A stretch of 60,384 nt of DNA from Dehalococcoidia bacterium. Lineage in GTDB: Bacteria > Chloroflexota > Dehalococcoidia > Tepidiformales > Tepidiformaceae. How positions within the stretch are numbered: position 1 is the stretch's first letter; each line of letters begins with the position of its first letter. The notes beneath the pieces are model-generated. The model was given only the letters and a program-made list of their open reading frames with translations. It had not been told where the DNA came from and ran no database searches. Shown piece by piece: positions 52,079 through 60,384 of the stretch. The position numbers were made by a program, and so were the translations under genes. The stretch lies in contig VXPF01000056.1 of the NCBI GenBank assembly GCA_009839725.1, positions 1-60,384 of the forward strand. Direction: 5' to 3'.

Positions 52079-52570
52079 CTAGGCGACCTCGCTCAGCTTC
52101 CCGGTGGCGCAGTCATAGACGAAGCCGCGGATGTCGTCTTTGTTCGGGACGAACGGGCTCGCTTTGATGCGCGCGATCGACTGCCGCACGTCGCCGTCGA
52201 GGTCGGGAAAGGCCTCCATCGCGAAGGAGGGGCGGATGCCCGTCTCCGCCTCGATCGCATCCTTCACGTCGTCGTCGCGGAAGGTCAGCATGCCGCAGTC
52301 CGTGTGGTGGATCAGCATGATCGAGGTCGTGCCCAGCAGCCGCTGCGAAATCGTCAGGGAGCGGATGGCGTCGTCGGTCACGACGCCGCCCGCGTTGCGG
52401 ATGACGTGTGCGTCGCCCACGCCGATGCCCAGCAGGGCGTGGGTGTCGAGGCGGGCGTCCATGCAGGCGATCACCGCCAGCCCCAGCGCCGGGGGAGCGG
52501 GCGCATCGCCCGCGTCGAAGCTCGCGGCGTAGCCCGCGTTGCTCTCGAGAAGATCGTCGATGGTCGCCAT
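52079..52570 (-). CDS. beta-class carbonic anhydrase
   Basis: A 163-residue enzyme that interconverts carbon dioxide and bicarbonate. The zinc ligands and dyad are clear: ACMDAR (Cys, Asp, Arg), RNAGG, and HHTDCGM (His and Cys). It resembles the short beta-CA clade seen in actinobacteria. It is placed directly before the SulP transporter gene and after the NCS2 fusion gene on the same strand, suggesting a role in bicarbonate supply. Confidence 0.92.
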   Translation of the reverse strand: MATIDDLLESNAGYAASFDAGDAPAPPALGLAVIACMDARLDTHALLGIGVGDAHVIRNAGGVVTDDAIRSLTISQRLLGTTSIMLIHHTDCGMLTFRDDDVKDAIEAETGIRPSFAMEAFPDLDGDVRQSIARIKASPFVPNKDDIRGFVYDCATGKLSEVA

Positions 52571-52615
52571 CGGGTGCCTCCTTGCGCCGCTGGCTGCCAG
52601 GGGCCCTGCCTGCCC

Positions 52616-54361
52616 CTACGGGGGCGCGACCCGGACGGTGATGATATCCGTCCCGTGGTACTGCTGGTGCTCCACCGACTCCGTATAGCTCCGCAGTAGC
52701 ACCAGCGACAGCTCTTCCTCCGCCGCTGCCAGTGAGTCGTGCTCCTGGATCTGGCGGATCTGGTCCTCGAGGTTCGAGTTCTCGCCGCCCCCGATGAACT
52801 CCAGGTCAGCCACCTCGCCCTCGCTCGAGGCGAGGACGACAAGCTGCCGCACCTCTTCGGGCTCCTCCGACTCATCTCCCAGACTCAGGTCAAGGGGCGC
52901 GAGCGTGAGCAGCGTCTCCTCGGCGACCGCGCTCAGACGGTCCTGCATCGGTTGGTCCCACCCCCGCCGCTGCGCGAATCTCGTGATGAAGGCGTTCAGA
53001 TCCGGCAGGGCGTCGACGTGGAGCTGCGAGCGGAACCGCATGCGCCGCGGATTCGTGAGCTCCAGATAGAGGATCATGGCGATGGCGGCCAGCCCGCCCG
53101 TGGTGATGCCGCTCTTGAGCAGCGCGTTCCCCGCTCGCCCAACGTCCGGCAGCGTGAACAGCTCGAACTGGAACGAGGCGGCGATCCAGAAGCAGACCCC
53201 GGCGATCGCGATCTTCTCCTGGCTCGCCTCGTTCTGGATGACCGTGCGGGCGCCGTCCACGAAGAGCGCGCCCGTGATGATGATCAGGTAGCCCGTCATC
53301 ACCGGCCCGGGGATGCTGCTCAGCACCGCCGAGACCTTCGGCAGGAACGCCACCAGTAGCAGGATCAGCCCGATGCTGTAGCCCATCCGCCGCGCCGCCA
53401 CGCTCGTGATCTGGATGAACGGGATGATGGCCGGATTGACCGCGTTCGGAACCGTTCCCGCCAGCCCCGCGAAGAGATTGCTCGCGCCCGCGCCCGCCAC
53501 CGAGCCCTGCACCTGCCGGAAGTCGACCGCGCGGTCGTCGCGCCAGGCGACCCGCTGCATCCCGATGGTCGCCCCGTTCGCCTGAATCGCGATGATCACC
53601 CCCAGGAAGAGGAACGACGGCACCAGCACCCAGAAGTCGATGCCGAAGTCGAAGGCCAGGCCCGGCGCCTCGCCGGGAAGGCCGACCCAGGCGGCCTCCG
53701 TGATCCGGGTGGTGTCGTAGATGCCGAGGGCGCCGGCCGCGATGCAGCCCACCACGATCCCCGCCAGCGGCGCCCAGAAGCGCAGCAGCGTCGATCGCCG
53801 CAAGACCAGCGCCGCCGCCACCACCATCGTCACCAGGGCGGTCAGCGAGGCCTCTTCGGGGTCCGCCTTCGTCGCCTCGTCCAGCAGGTCGAACACAACC
53901 GAGGCCAGTGTGATCGACAGGATCATCATGACCGTGCCGCTGACGGTGGGCGTGACGAAGCGGCGCAAAATGAAGAGCCAGCGCGAGACGACGAGCTGCA
54001 CGATGGCGGATACGACGACGAGCGTCGTCAGTGTTGCGGGACCGCCGTCGACGAGCGCCGTGATGCAGAAGGGAATGGCGAAGGCGGCCGTGAACATCGG
54101 CAGCACGGCCCCCGCGCCGACGAACCCCAGCCTCCGCACCTGGATGATCGTCGAGAGCCCCACGACGACCAGCGAGGCGAACACCATCCAGGTCACGTAC
54201 GAGTTGCCGCGATCCGCAGCCGTCGCAACGATGACCGGGGTCACGAGCAGGGTGGCCGAGGCGATCAGGCTGAACTGGAGGCCGTAGCCGGCCGAGCTCA
54301 ACAGGGGCAGGCGTTCATCGGCCTCGTAACGCGGGTGCTCACGGGCGGCGGAAGCGGCCAT
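52616..54361 (-). CDS. NCS2 permease with extra C-terminal domain, copy B
   Basis: A 581-residue paralogue of the gene at 34758, with the same order: 14-helix NCS2 carrier (SAGYGLQFSLIASATLLVTPVIV and a GVIIAIQANGATIGMQRV loop), then about 150 soluble residues. RLSAVAEETLLTLAPLD and VEHQQYHGTDIITVRV in the tail match RLTSAGEETLAILVQE and VGHQKYHGLDIVTVTV in copy A. The tail recalls GHKL/RsbW-like domains but lacks a clear DxGxG. Upstream of carbonic anhydrase and SulP on the same strand, it may share their transcript. Substrate and the role of the tail are unknown. Confidence 0.8.
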   Translation of the reverse strand: MAASAAREHPRYEADERLPLLSSAGYGLQFSLIASATLLVTPVIVATAADRGNSYVTWMVFASLVVVGLSTIIQVRRLGFVGAGAVLPMFTAAFAIPFCITALVDGGPATLTTLVVVSAIVQLVVSRWLFILRRFVTPTVSGTVMMILSITLASVVFDLLDEATKADPEEASLTALVTMVVAAALVLRRSTLLRFWAPLAGIVVGCIAAGALGIYDTTRITEAAWVGLPGEAPGLAFDFGIDFWVLVPSFLFLGVIIAIQANGATIGMQRVAWRDDRAVDFRQVQGSVAGAGASNLFAGLAGTVPNAVNPAIIPFIQITSVAARRMGYSIGLILLLVAFLPKVSAVLSSIPGPVMTGYLIIITGALFVDGARTVIQNEASQEKIAIAGVCFWIAASFQFELFTLPDVGRAGNALLKSGITTGGLAAIAMILYLELTNPRRMRFRSQLHVDALPDLNAFITRFAQRRGWDQPMQDRLSAVAEETLLTLAPLDLSLGDESEEPEEVRQLVVLASSEGEVADLEFIGGGENSNLEDQIRQIQEHDSLAAAEEELSLVLLRSYTESVEHQQYHGTDIITVRVAPP

Positions 54362-54590
54362 CGCGGGCCATTCTAGGCAAGCCGTTGATACCCCGTCGGC
54401 CTGGGCGTCTCAGGCCCGCCAGCTGCACGGAACGTGCGAGTGCCTCCGGCAAGCCCTGCTGAACCCGGTCATTACCGTTACTCGAACCCTTACCCGGCAT
54501 CCAGGCGGGGCCTTCTAGCCTGTTTGTAGCGAGACCTCCGTCCAATAGATCGAAGTCGGACCGCACAACGAGCTACCAGGAGGTACTGAC

Positions 54591-54710
54591 ATGCAGAGTA
54601 GAAGTGGGCTGCCGCCCCTGCCAAAGCTCACAACGATCGCGTTCGCCCTGATGACTGGCGCAATCGCCGGCGTCGTGATGGCTACCCTCCTCCTCGTCCT
54701 CTCTTCCTAG
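54591..54710 (+). CDS. 39-residue single-pass membrane peptide
   Basis: A short gene with a perfect AGGAGGT ribosome-binding site (54578-54584) seven bases before its ATG. It encodes MQSRSGLPPLPKLTT followed by a 23-residue hydrophobic helix (IAFALMTGAIAGVVMATLLLVL) and ends SS-stop. The charged, proline-rich head and single helix suggest an inner-membrane small protein. It lies alone in the region between the NCS2 permease and PHP genes, with about 230 bases of upstream DNA that could hold a promoter. Function is unknown. Confidence 0.7.
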   Translation: MQSRSGLPPLPKLTTIAFALMTGAIAGVVMATLLLVLSS

Positions 54711-54806
54711 CCTCTCGAGCGCGCTCCCGAACGCTCGCCACAGAGGCTGGGGCAGGCCTCCACCCCGGCAGCCTGCCGGTACACTGTCCTCGCGAAGGGG
54801 ACGTCG

Positions 54807-55736
54807 ATGAGCGGGGTCCGGTGGTACAAGGGCAACATCCACACGCACACCACCGAGTCCGACGGTGACGAGGATCCCTACAGGGTCACGAGCTGGTACC
54901 GCAGGCACGGCTACGACTTCCTCGTCCTGAGCGACCACAACCACCTGACGCTGCTCGACTACGGCTCGGGCCGGCGCCGGTTCCGAAAGCCGTTGATGGT
55001 GCCGGGCGAGGAGGTCACCCTCCGCCTCGAGGCGGACGGGACGCCGGTGCATCTCAACGGGATCGGCATTTCACGCGTCGTCGAGCCCATCGACGCCGGC
55101 GACGTGGTGGCGACGCTCCAGGCCAATGTCGATGCGATAGCCGAGGTGGGCGGCATCGCCTCCATCAACCACCCGAACTACGAGTGGGCCTTCGGCCACC
55201 GTGAGATTGCTCAGGTGGAGGGAGCCAGCCTGCTGGAGGTGTTCAACGGGCATCCCGTTGTCAATCTGCTCGGCGCTCCCGGCAGGCCGAGCTGCGAGGA
55301 GATCTGGGATGGCGTCCTCAGCGCTGGCCGTGTCATCTTCGGGGTCGCCACCGACGACTCCCATCACTACCACGACTTCGCACCTTCGCGAGCCAACCCC
55401 GGTCGGGGCTGGGTGGTGGTACAGGCCGCGGAGCTGACACAGGAGGCGATCGTGGAGGGTCTCGCCTCGGGCAGGTTCTACGCCTCCACCGGCGTGACCC
55501 TCACGCAAGTCGAGTGCTCCCCCGAGGGCATCGCACTCGAAATCGAGCAAGAGCGTGACTTCGTCTACACGACCCGGTTCACCGGCAAGGAGGGCGCGCT
55601 CCTGGCTGAGTGCACCGGCACCACCGCCCGGTACCGCGCCACCGGCGACGAAGACTACGTCCGCGCCTCCGTTAACTGCTCTTCCGGACCGCGCGCCTGG
55701 ACGCAGCCGGTCTTTCCCCTCGAGAGGCACGGGTAG
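54807..55736 (+). CDS. PHP-domain metal-dependent phosphoesterase/hydrolase
   Basis: A 309-residue single PHP domain with metal ligands NIHTHTTESDGD, LSDHNHL, the late INHPNYEW and ATDDSHHYHD. It resembles CehA/McbA-type hydrolases and trpH-like phosphoesterases. A C-terminal beta domain (residues about 225-305) has GRFYASTGVTLTQVE. The substrate is unknown. It is followed after 109 bases by the sterol-reductase-like gene on the same strand. Confidence 0.85.
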   Translation: MSGVRWYKGNIHTHTTESDGDEDPYRVTSWYRRHGYDFLVLSDHNHLTLLDYGSGRRRFRKPLMVPGEEVTLRLEADGTPVHLNGIGISRVVEPIDAGDVVATLQANVDAIAEVGGIASINHPNYEWAFGHREIAQVEGASLLEVFNGHPVVNLLGAPGRPSCEEIWDGVLSAGRVIFGVATDDSHHYHDFAPSRANPGRGWVVVQAAELTQEAIVEGLASGRFYASTGVTLTQVECSPEGIALEIEQERDFVYTTRFTGKEGALLAECTGTTARYRATGDEDYVRASVNCSSGPRAWTQPVFPLERHG

Positions 55737-55845
55737 GCCGGGCTCTGGACAGGCCGCCGTCACCGCGCCCTGCCGGGTCATCTCGCTTACTGCGCGCCCG
55801 GCCCCGGTTCTTTACGCTGCGGCCTAACAATCGGGGGTAGCCGTC

Positions 55846-56994
55846 ATGATCGAATGGCTGGGTATTGAGCAACTGTTCGAGCTCTCCACCGCAGACAAGA
55901 TCTTCGGGCTCTTCACGCCGCTGCTGATCTTCATCGCCTTCGCGATCGCGACGCTCGTCCTGCCCGGACGATGGGTCCCCGGATACGCCGTCGACAAGGC
56001 GACCGGCGAACCCCGCAGGTACCGGCTCAACGGCCTCCTCGTCTTCATCGTCGCCGTGCTCGTCTGGGGGTTCGAGCTCATCCCCGGCCTGGAGCGCGAC
56101 TGGTTCTACCGAACCTCGCTCTACGCCGTCGCCGGTGGCACCGGCTTCGCCGTGATTTTCACGGCGCTGGCCGTCTACACCCAGCCGAAGACGGAGAACA
56201 CGAACCCGATCACCGACTTCTACCTCGGCCGCGTCCAGGAGATCCGGTTCTTCAACGACCGCCTCGACCTGAAGATGACCTTCTACGTTGTCGGCGGCAC
56301 GATGCTGGGCATCAACGCCATGTCGGGGGCCGCCTGGCACTACGAGCAGTTCAGCCCCACCAACGAGGTCAACCTCGGCGTCTTCGTCTACGCCGCCATC
56401 TTCACCTTCTATGTGTTCGACTATCACGTCTTCGAGCGCGTCCAGCTCTACACCTTCGACCTCATCCACGAGAAGATGGGCTTCAAGATGTTCTGGGGCG
56501 ACGTCGTCATCTACGGATGGCTGTTCATCGTCCCCCTGTACGGCATGGCAGCGTACCCCGACCCCGGCTTCAGCACCGCCTGGACCTACGTCTGGATCAT
56601 CGGCGCCTCCGCCCTGTTCCTCGTCGGGTGGAGCATCTCCCGCGGCGCCAACATGCAGAAGTACACCTTCAAGCGCTGGCCCGAGCGCAAGTTCCTCGGC
56701 ATCATCGAACCCCGCTACATCGAGGCCGGCGACCGCAAGATCCTGACCACCGGCTTCTGGGGAGCCGCCCGCCACTTCAACTACATGGGCGAGGGCTTCT
56801 TTGCGCTGGCCGTGGGCATCTCCTTCGGCCACTTCGACGTCGCCTGGTCATGGGCCTACGCGATCTTCGTCATCTCCATGTTCACCTGGCGCCAGGTCGA
56901 GGACGACAGGGCCTGCGCCGAGAAATACGGCGAGGAGAAGTGGGCCGAGTACCAGGAGAAGGTGCCCTATCGCATCGTCCCGGGCATCTATTAG
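55846..56994 (+). CDS. ERG4/ERG24-family sterol reductase (integral membrane)
   Basis: A 382-residue membrane protein with eight to ten helices. The C-terminal half holds the family signature: GFWGAARHFNYMGE (303-316), RACAEKYGEEKWAEYQEK (355-372), and the ending VPYRIVPGIY (373-382). This matches C-14, C-7 and C-24(28) sterol reductases (ERG24, DHCR7, ERG4), which use NADPH. An N-terminal LNGLLVF segment and a TDFYLGRVQEIRFFN...DLKM segment replace the usual WxG-ELNPR-FDLK stretch, so it is a divergent member. It is about 23 kb from the other sterol-type genes in this window. Which double bond it reduces cannot be told. Confidence 0.82.
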   Translation: MIEWLGIEQLFELSTADKIFGLFTPLLIFIAFAIATLVLPGRWVPGYAVDKATGEPRRYRLNGLLVFIVAVLVWGFELIPGLERDWFYRTSLYAVAGGTGFAVIFTALAVYTQPKTENTNPITDFYLGRVQEIRFFNDRLDLKMTFYVVGGTMLGINAMSGAAWHYEQFSPTNEVNLGVFVYAAIFTFYVFDYHVFERVQLYTFDLIHEKMGFKMFWGDVVIYGWLFIVPLYGMAAYPDPGFSTAWTYVWIIGASALFLVGWSISRGANMQKYTFKRWPERKFLGIIEPRYIEAGDRKILTTGFWGAARHFNYMGEGFFALAVGISFGHFDVAWSWAYAIFVISMFTWRQVEDDRACAEKYGEEKWAEYQEKVPYRIVPGIY

Positions 56995-57084
56995 GGGAAC
57001 CGGGGGCGGTCCCGGAGGCTTGGGCCTCCCACCCGGTCCCTCAGTTGGGTGCGTCCGGGCCTGGCGCCAGCCCCGCCCCCCGGA

Positions 57085-57585
57085 CTAGTCGGTTTCGGCG
57101 TAGGTGAGGAGCCACTCCCCGTCGATCTGTTCATAGATGAAGTTCATGTTCACCGAGCCCCCGTCCCAGCTCGCCTTCTGCTTGATCTGCCACCTGCCCG
57201 GCTCGATCTCTGTGGGCGGGGATGTCTCCTCCGCCGTGATCACCAGTTTGCCGCTCTCGAAGAACTCCATGTTCCTCCGCAGCTCCGCCTCCTCTGCCTC
57301 GAAGTAGCTCTCTTCGTAGAAGACTCTCAGTCCGTCGACGTCGTGCCCGTTGTAGACCAACCACAGTTCCGCGGTCTTGTGACGGAGGTGCTCGGCGAGC
57401 GCTTGTTCCTCGGCGGTCAGGGGCTCCTGCGGCGGCGGCGGTTCGGGATCCCCGCCGCCGCAGGCAGCGAAGGCAGTCAGCGCAAGGGCCGCCAGGACCA
57501 GCGCCAGTCCCCGGACCCCTCGCTTGTGGACCGCACAGGTCCGGGAAGCGCGAAGAAGATATCTGTCAATCACAGCGAGCCCCAT
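57085..57585 (-). CDS. secreted lipoprotein of unknown function
   Basis: A 166-residue protein with a lipoprotein signal (GLALVLAALALTAFAAC, lipidated Cys42) and a proline-rich linker (DPEPPPPQEP). A small alpha-beta domain follows (VYNGHDVDGLRVFYEESYFEAE and QIKQKASWDGGSVNMNF) that recalls SnoaL/NTF2-like folds with their long helix then sheet. The fold is a guess. The gene converges with the sterol reductase gene. Confidence 0.65.
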   Translation of the reverse strand: MGLAVIDRYLLRASRTCAVHKRGVRGLALVLAALALTAFAACGGGDPEPPPPQEPLTAEEQALAEHLRHKTAELWLVYNGHDVDGLRVFYEESYFEAEEAELRRNMEFFESGKLVITAEETSPPTEIEPGRWQIKQKASWDGGSVNMNFIYEQIDGEWLLTYAETD

Positions 57586-57813
57586 TCTAATCGGAAAGGC
57601 CGGCCCGGCGATCCCCGCCGCGCGTCAACCCGCCGAACAGGCGCAGGCGCCCCCTTTCGCGGGCCGGGCGCCTATCGAGAGGTGGTACCATCGGACGCAC
57701 CCGCCGGGCGGAGTGTTGTAGCTCGCATATGTGCTCTGTAGCCGAACGGAACCAGCCCCTCATTTCCCGGACGGCGCAAGGGACTCCGCCCTCGCAGGCT
57801 CGGCCAGATCGCC

Positions 57814-58410
57814 GTGGCGGCCCCGGTGACTAGGGTTCTCCTGCCCGCCGCCGTCGCCCTGGCGCCCCTGCTGGTCCTCATCGTCGTCCTGTCGCTTGTG
57901 AGGTGTAACGGGGAGCATGAACCCACCGTAGGCCTGACTGCCGAGGCCGAACTCGTTTCGCCCGACGGCGCCGCCATTGGCACGGCGACATTCCTCCAGA
58001 CCTCCAACGGGGTCCTGATCATGGCCGAGGTCGAGGGACTGGCCCCGGGCGGCCACGCATTCGTCATCCACGAGGCCGGCGCCTGTACGCCCGACTTCGA
58101 CGCCGCCGGCGACCACTTCAACCCGACCGGCGCCGACCATGGCTTCGTCCACTCTGCCTGGAGGAACGACGACTCCGGCGGGCACGGCGGCGACCTGCTC
58201 AACATCTACGCCGCCGCCGACGGTTCCGCCCGCGCCGACTTCCTGACCGACGGCGTCACCCTGGACGAGGGCCCGAGCCACTCCGTCTTCGACGACGACG
58301 GCTCCGCCATCATCGTCCACGAGCTCCCCGATCCCTACGGAGAGGAAGAGGCGGACACCGGCGAGCGCGTCGCCTGCGGCGTCATCGTGTCCACGGGCGG
58401 CGGCGGGTAG
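57814..58410 (+). CDS. sodC: Cu/Zn superoxide dismutase-like protein with altered copper site
   Basis: A 198-residue membrane-anchored (helix 8-28) SodC fold. Most ligands are present: His86, bridging His101, zinc ligands His109, His124 and Asp127, and His169. The disulfide cysteines Cys91 and Cys188 and the closing ACGVI are also there. The first copper ligand of the usual GFHVHE motif is replaced: here it reads AFVIHE, with Val84 for His. Copper binding and activity may therefore be reduced or changed. Expected location is the cell surface. A GTG at 57826 is an alternative start. Confidence 0.82.
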   Translation: MAAPVTRVLLPAAVALAPLLVLIVVLSLVRCNGEHEPTVGLTAEAELVSPDGAAIGTATFLQTSNGVLIMAEVEGLAPGGHAFVIHEAGACTPDFDAAGDHFNPTGADHGFVHSAWRNDDSGGHGGDLLNIYAAADGSARADFLTDGVTLDEGPSHSVFDDDGSAIIVHELPDPYGEEEADTGERVACGVIVSTGGGG

Positions 58411-58463
58411 CGGGGCACGGGGCTGTCCCCGGTATCCCGGCTTAGTCCGCTATGGCTGGCAGT

Positions 58464-58496
58464 GGTGGGCCTGCCTTGACGACAGGCAGGCCCACC
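58464..58496 (+). terminator. perfect 13-bp stem hairpin
   Basis: ggtgggcctgcct (58464-58476) pairs perfectly with aggcaggcccacc (58484-58496) around a 7-base loop. It lies between the stops of sodC and the convergent DUF2971 gene, so it may stop transcripts from both sides. No T-run follows. Confidence 0.55.
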
Positions 58497-58638
58497 TTCG
58501 AGGTGTTGTTCAGCCCGCAACCGGTCTCGATGATGACCAGCGACCGTTCTCGACTTCGACATACGGGCTATGGCCATCCAGCAGCCTCATGCCGGCGAGC
58601 GCCATCCCATCCGGCGGCAGGCCCGCGACTCCTGGAGC

Positions 58639-60264
58639 TCAGTGCCGCACTCCACCGGTCTTCTGTATTCTGAAAGCGTGGGAAGACACGTGGCCAACAA
58701 ACAGACCGCGCTTATCGTCACCACGGGCTAGTTCGGCCACCCTCGCGAGGTCCGCATCCGAGGTCCGCACTCCTCCGTAGATTTCCTTGACGGCCTCCGG
58801 TGGTACATCGATCACCTTGACCGGCCAGCCGTTGTCGTCTATCTCACCGGTCTCCCGCGCCTCCTGTAGATCTACTAGCAGTCTGACTTCTTTTTCGTAT
58901 TCCCACGACGGCCCCTTTACGAACAGAAGCCGAGAGAGGTCTTGCCAGCCCGCTCCTAGCTCTGTAAGCCCCACCGTGCCCAGCACCGGTACAGCGCTTC
59001 TGGTCCTTCCTGCTCTGGTCTCCTTTTCAATCCGCTCACGATCAGCAAACTGCAATTGGATGACATCGCTCCTAGTTGGCTCGTACACAGGGGCAATCTC
59101 CGTGTAGCTAACTTTCCTCAGGTCAAAACCGAAGTTCCTCAAGACTTCTGTATCGTAGCCAACGACTATGCCGGTGTTCAGAGCATAGTGCGTCCACATC
59201 GTAGGAACCGATACATCCGTACTTAAGGAGACCACGCCCACGAGGGGATTAAGATAGTCTTGGATGAATGTCGACAGCCTGAGGTCGCCGAACCGCAGCG
59301 CCCGTTCCATTAGTTCTTGTTCCGCCACATCTGCTCCGAGACACTCCTTTAGTCTTGACTGGACTAGGGCGATAAAATCGAGAGCATCCGTTTCCCTGCC
59401 GCGCATCGTGATGATGTTGCATTCCATGTCGTCGTTCAGGGCGAGCAGCTGGGTGGCGCGCAGGCTGTTTGGCGCGCCCTTTCCAATAAGTTTCTTGGGG
59501 ATGTACTTGTACAGAACTGCAGGGACGTCAGCCCTGCCTCTCACCAGTCGATCTGCGCACTCTTGGAACTGAAAGGTTCGAAGCCAGTGCACAGAGAGTC
59601 CGCGCAGGTTTGACAGCACAACCCTTCGGTCATTCTCGCTCCAAGTCTCTAGCGAACGTCGGGTCGCGGCTACACTCGCCTCCGCTCTCAACTTGACCTG
59701 TTCGCTGAAGGAGTGATAACGCCCCTCGACTTGGCAGTAGAGTCCGTCTTGCTCGGATGGCTCCGTGGGAGCTTCGACGTCTGGGGGGCTCCCTTTCCTG
59801 GAAGTGGCTTGGCTGTCCACTAATCTCTCACGCAGCCACTTGAGATACTCAGAATGTCTGACGTTCGGGGATTTGCCTGTGCGCTTGGATGTCTCGCTCA
59901 GTAGGCCGAATTCGGAACAGAACACGGCGTCGAGTCTGCCCTTTCGCCCGTGGCAGTCGCACTCGTCCGACAGACTCTCGCACCACGGGTAAGGCCCTTC
60001 GGCCAAGCGAAACTCGTGGTCATCCCAATCGTCCGGGAAACTGTCTTTGACGGACTCCCAGTTCGCTATTTCGCCGACGCGTTGGGACAGTTTGGTAGGT
60101 ATCTCGAAAGACATGTACGGATACACGGGAACCGGAGGCTCGGGGTGCTCTCCGCCCAGTCGGTGCTCCAGGAATACCAAGGCCTGCTCGGAAGACGAGC
60201 ACGAGGCCTGGAACTTAATCCACAGATCATCGCTCTCGAGGACTATCTCGTAGAGGTGATACAT
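58639..60264 (-). CDS. DUF2971-family protein, large
   Basis: A 541-residue protein. The C-terminal 280 residues carry DUF2971 hallmarks in order: LYKYIPKKLIG, LLALNDDMECN, VVSLSTDVSVPTMWTHYALNTGIVVGYD, and FVKGPSWEYEKEVRLLV followed by IYGGVRTSDADL. The N-terminal 250 residues are charged and not recognised; a CDCHGRKGRL cluster may bind metal. The gene is less GC-rich than its neighbours and uses rarer codons (AGA, TTA, ATA), suggesting horizontal gain. The family's function is not known to me. Confidence 0.7.
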   Translation of the reverse strand: MYHLYEIVLESDDLWIKFQASCSSSEQALVFLEHRLGGEHPEPPVPVYPYMSFEIPTKLSQRVGEIANWESVKDSFPDDWDDHEFRLAEGPYPWCESLSDECDCHGRKGRLDAVFCSEFGLLSETSKRTGKSPNVRHSEYLKWLRERLVDSQATSRKGSPPDVEAPTEPSEQDGLYCQVEGRYHSFSEQVKLRAEASVAATRRSLETWSENDRRVVLSNLRGLSVHWLRTFQFQECADRLVRGRADVPAVLYKYIPKKLIGKGAPNSLRATQLLALNDDMECNIITMRGRETDALDFIALVQSRLKECLGADVAEQELMERALRFGDLRLSTFIQDYLNPLVGVVSLSTDVSVPTMWTHYALNTGIVVGYDTEVLRNFGFDLRKVSYTEIAPVYEPTRSDVIQLQFADRERIEKETRAGRTRSAVPVLGTVGLTELGAGWQDLSRLLFVKGPSWEYEKEVRLLVDLQEARETGEIDDNGWPVKVIDVPPEAVKEIYGGVRTSDADLARVAELARGDDKRGLFVGHVSSHAFRIQKTGGVRH

Positions 60265-60384
60265 CCCGACTCCTCTAGAGCGGCCGAGAAGATGGCCCCG
60301 CCAACCCGGTACTGTGCACCGTCAGGTCGTGGTGGGCCTACACGTACTGTACCGAGAACTTTCTGCTGGGCGGTCACGCTGTAG

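Noticed and set aside
1-60384. CRISPR array, rRNA operon, insertion sequence or prophage
   Set aside because: I found no regular spacer-repeat pattern, transposase, phage structural gene or rRNA sequence on either strand.

Overview
The window is a continuous, visibly GC-rich stretch of bacterial chromosome with about 47 protein genes (two of them broken) and one tRNA gene. No stretch longer than 300 bases lacks a gene. A fused F420 (FO) synthase, two F420-dependent LLM oxidoreductases, separate PurS, an ImuB-DnaE2 mutasome with a GAAC-N4-GTTC type SOS box, and secreted proteins built from RCC1, LRR and 'GWNLxxW' modules together suggest a Chloroflexota member (Dehalococcoidia or a neighbour). 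That placement is inference; no rRNA or ribosomal protein is present to confirm it.

Layout. 0-5 kb: methyltransferase, FO synthase (fbiC), HxlR regulator, coaE. 4.5-10 kb: a CbbQ-like AAA+ ATPase and a CbbO/NorD-like VWA protein, split by a metallophosphoesterase and followed by a histidine phosphatase. 10-14 kb: purine operon purB - two paralogous membrane proteins - purC - purS. 14-21 kb: SDR, two tandem ThuA-like proteins, an epoxide hydrolase, a membrane protein and a lone molybdopterin oxidoreductase. 21-25.8 kb: imuB-dnaE2 behind a LexA-type operator. 25.8-32.8 kb: the most unusual part, with an MMPL/RND transporter, an ERG6-like sterol C-24 methyltransferase, a GPP34-cytochrome P450 fusion and a Rieske oxygenase of the sterol/steroid type. 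32.8-41 kb: variable surface-protein region with two HExxH proteins sharing a GWNL module, RCC1 repeats, a frameshifted LRR protein and an NCS2 permease with an extra C-terminal domain, closed by tRNA-Arg(CCT). 41-46 kb: CoA-transferase pair, LLM oxidoreductase, amidohydrolase, a DUF192 lipoprotein interrupted by TAG, and NudC. 46-54 kb: LLM oxidoreductase, ABC exporter, sodium:solute symporter, SulP transporter with beta-carbonic anhydrase, and a second NCS2 fusion. 54-60 kb: a 39-residue membrane peptide, PHP protein, an ERG4/ERG24-family sterol reductase, a lipoprotein, a SodC-like protein and a less GC-rich DUF2971 gene.

Main idea. Four genes in this window (28351-32788 and 55846-56994) belong to families whose best-known members act on sterols, and a fifth (25860-28337) is an RND transporter of the superfamily that moves sterols and hopanoids. 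Oxidosqualene cyclase and squalene epoxidase are not in the window, so the pathway could be complete elsewhere in the genome or could remodel an acquired sterol. The GPP34-P450 fusion inside this set is the feature least like anything I know. It joins a bacterial relative of the Golgi phosphoinositide-binding GOLPH3 fold to a haem monooxygenase.
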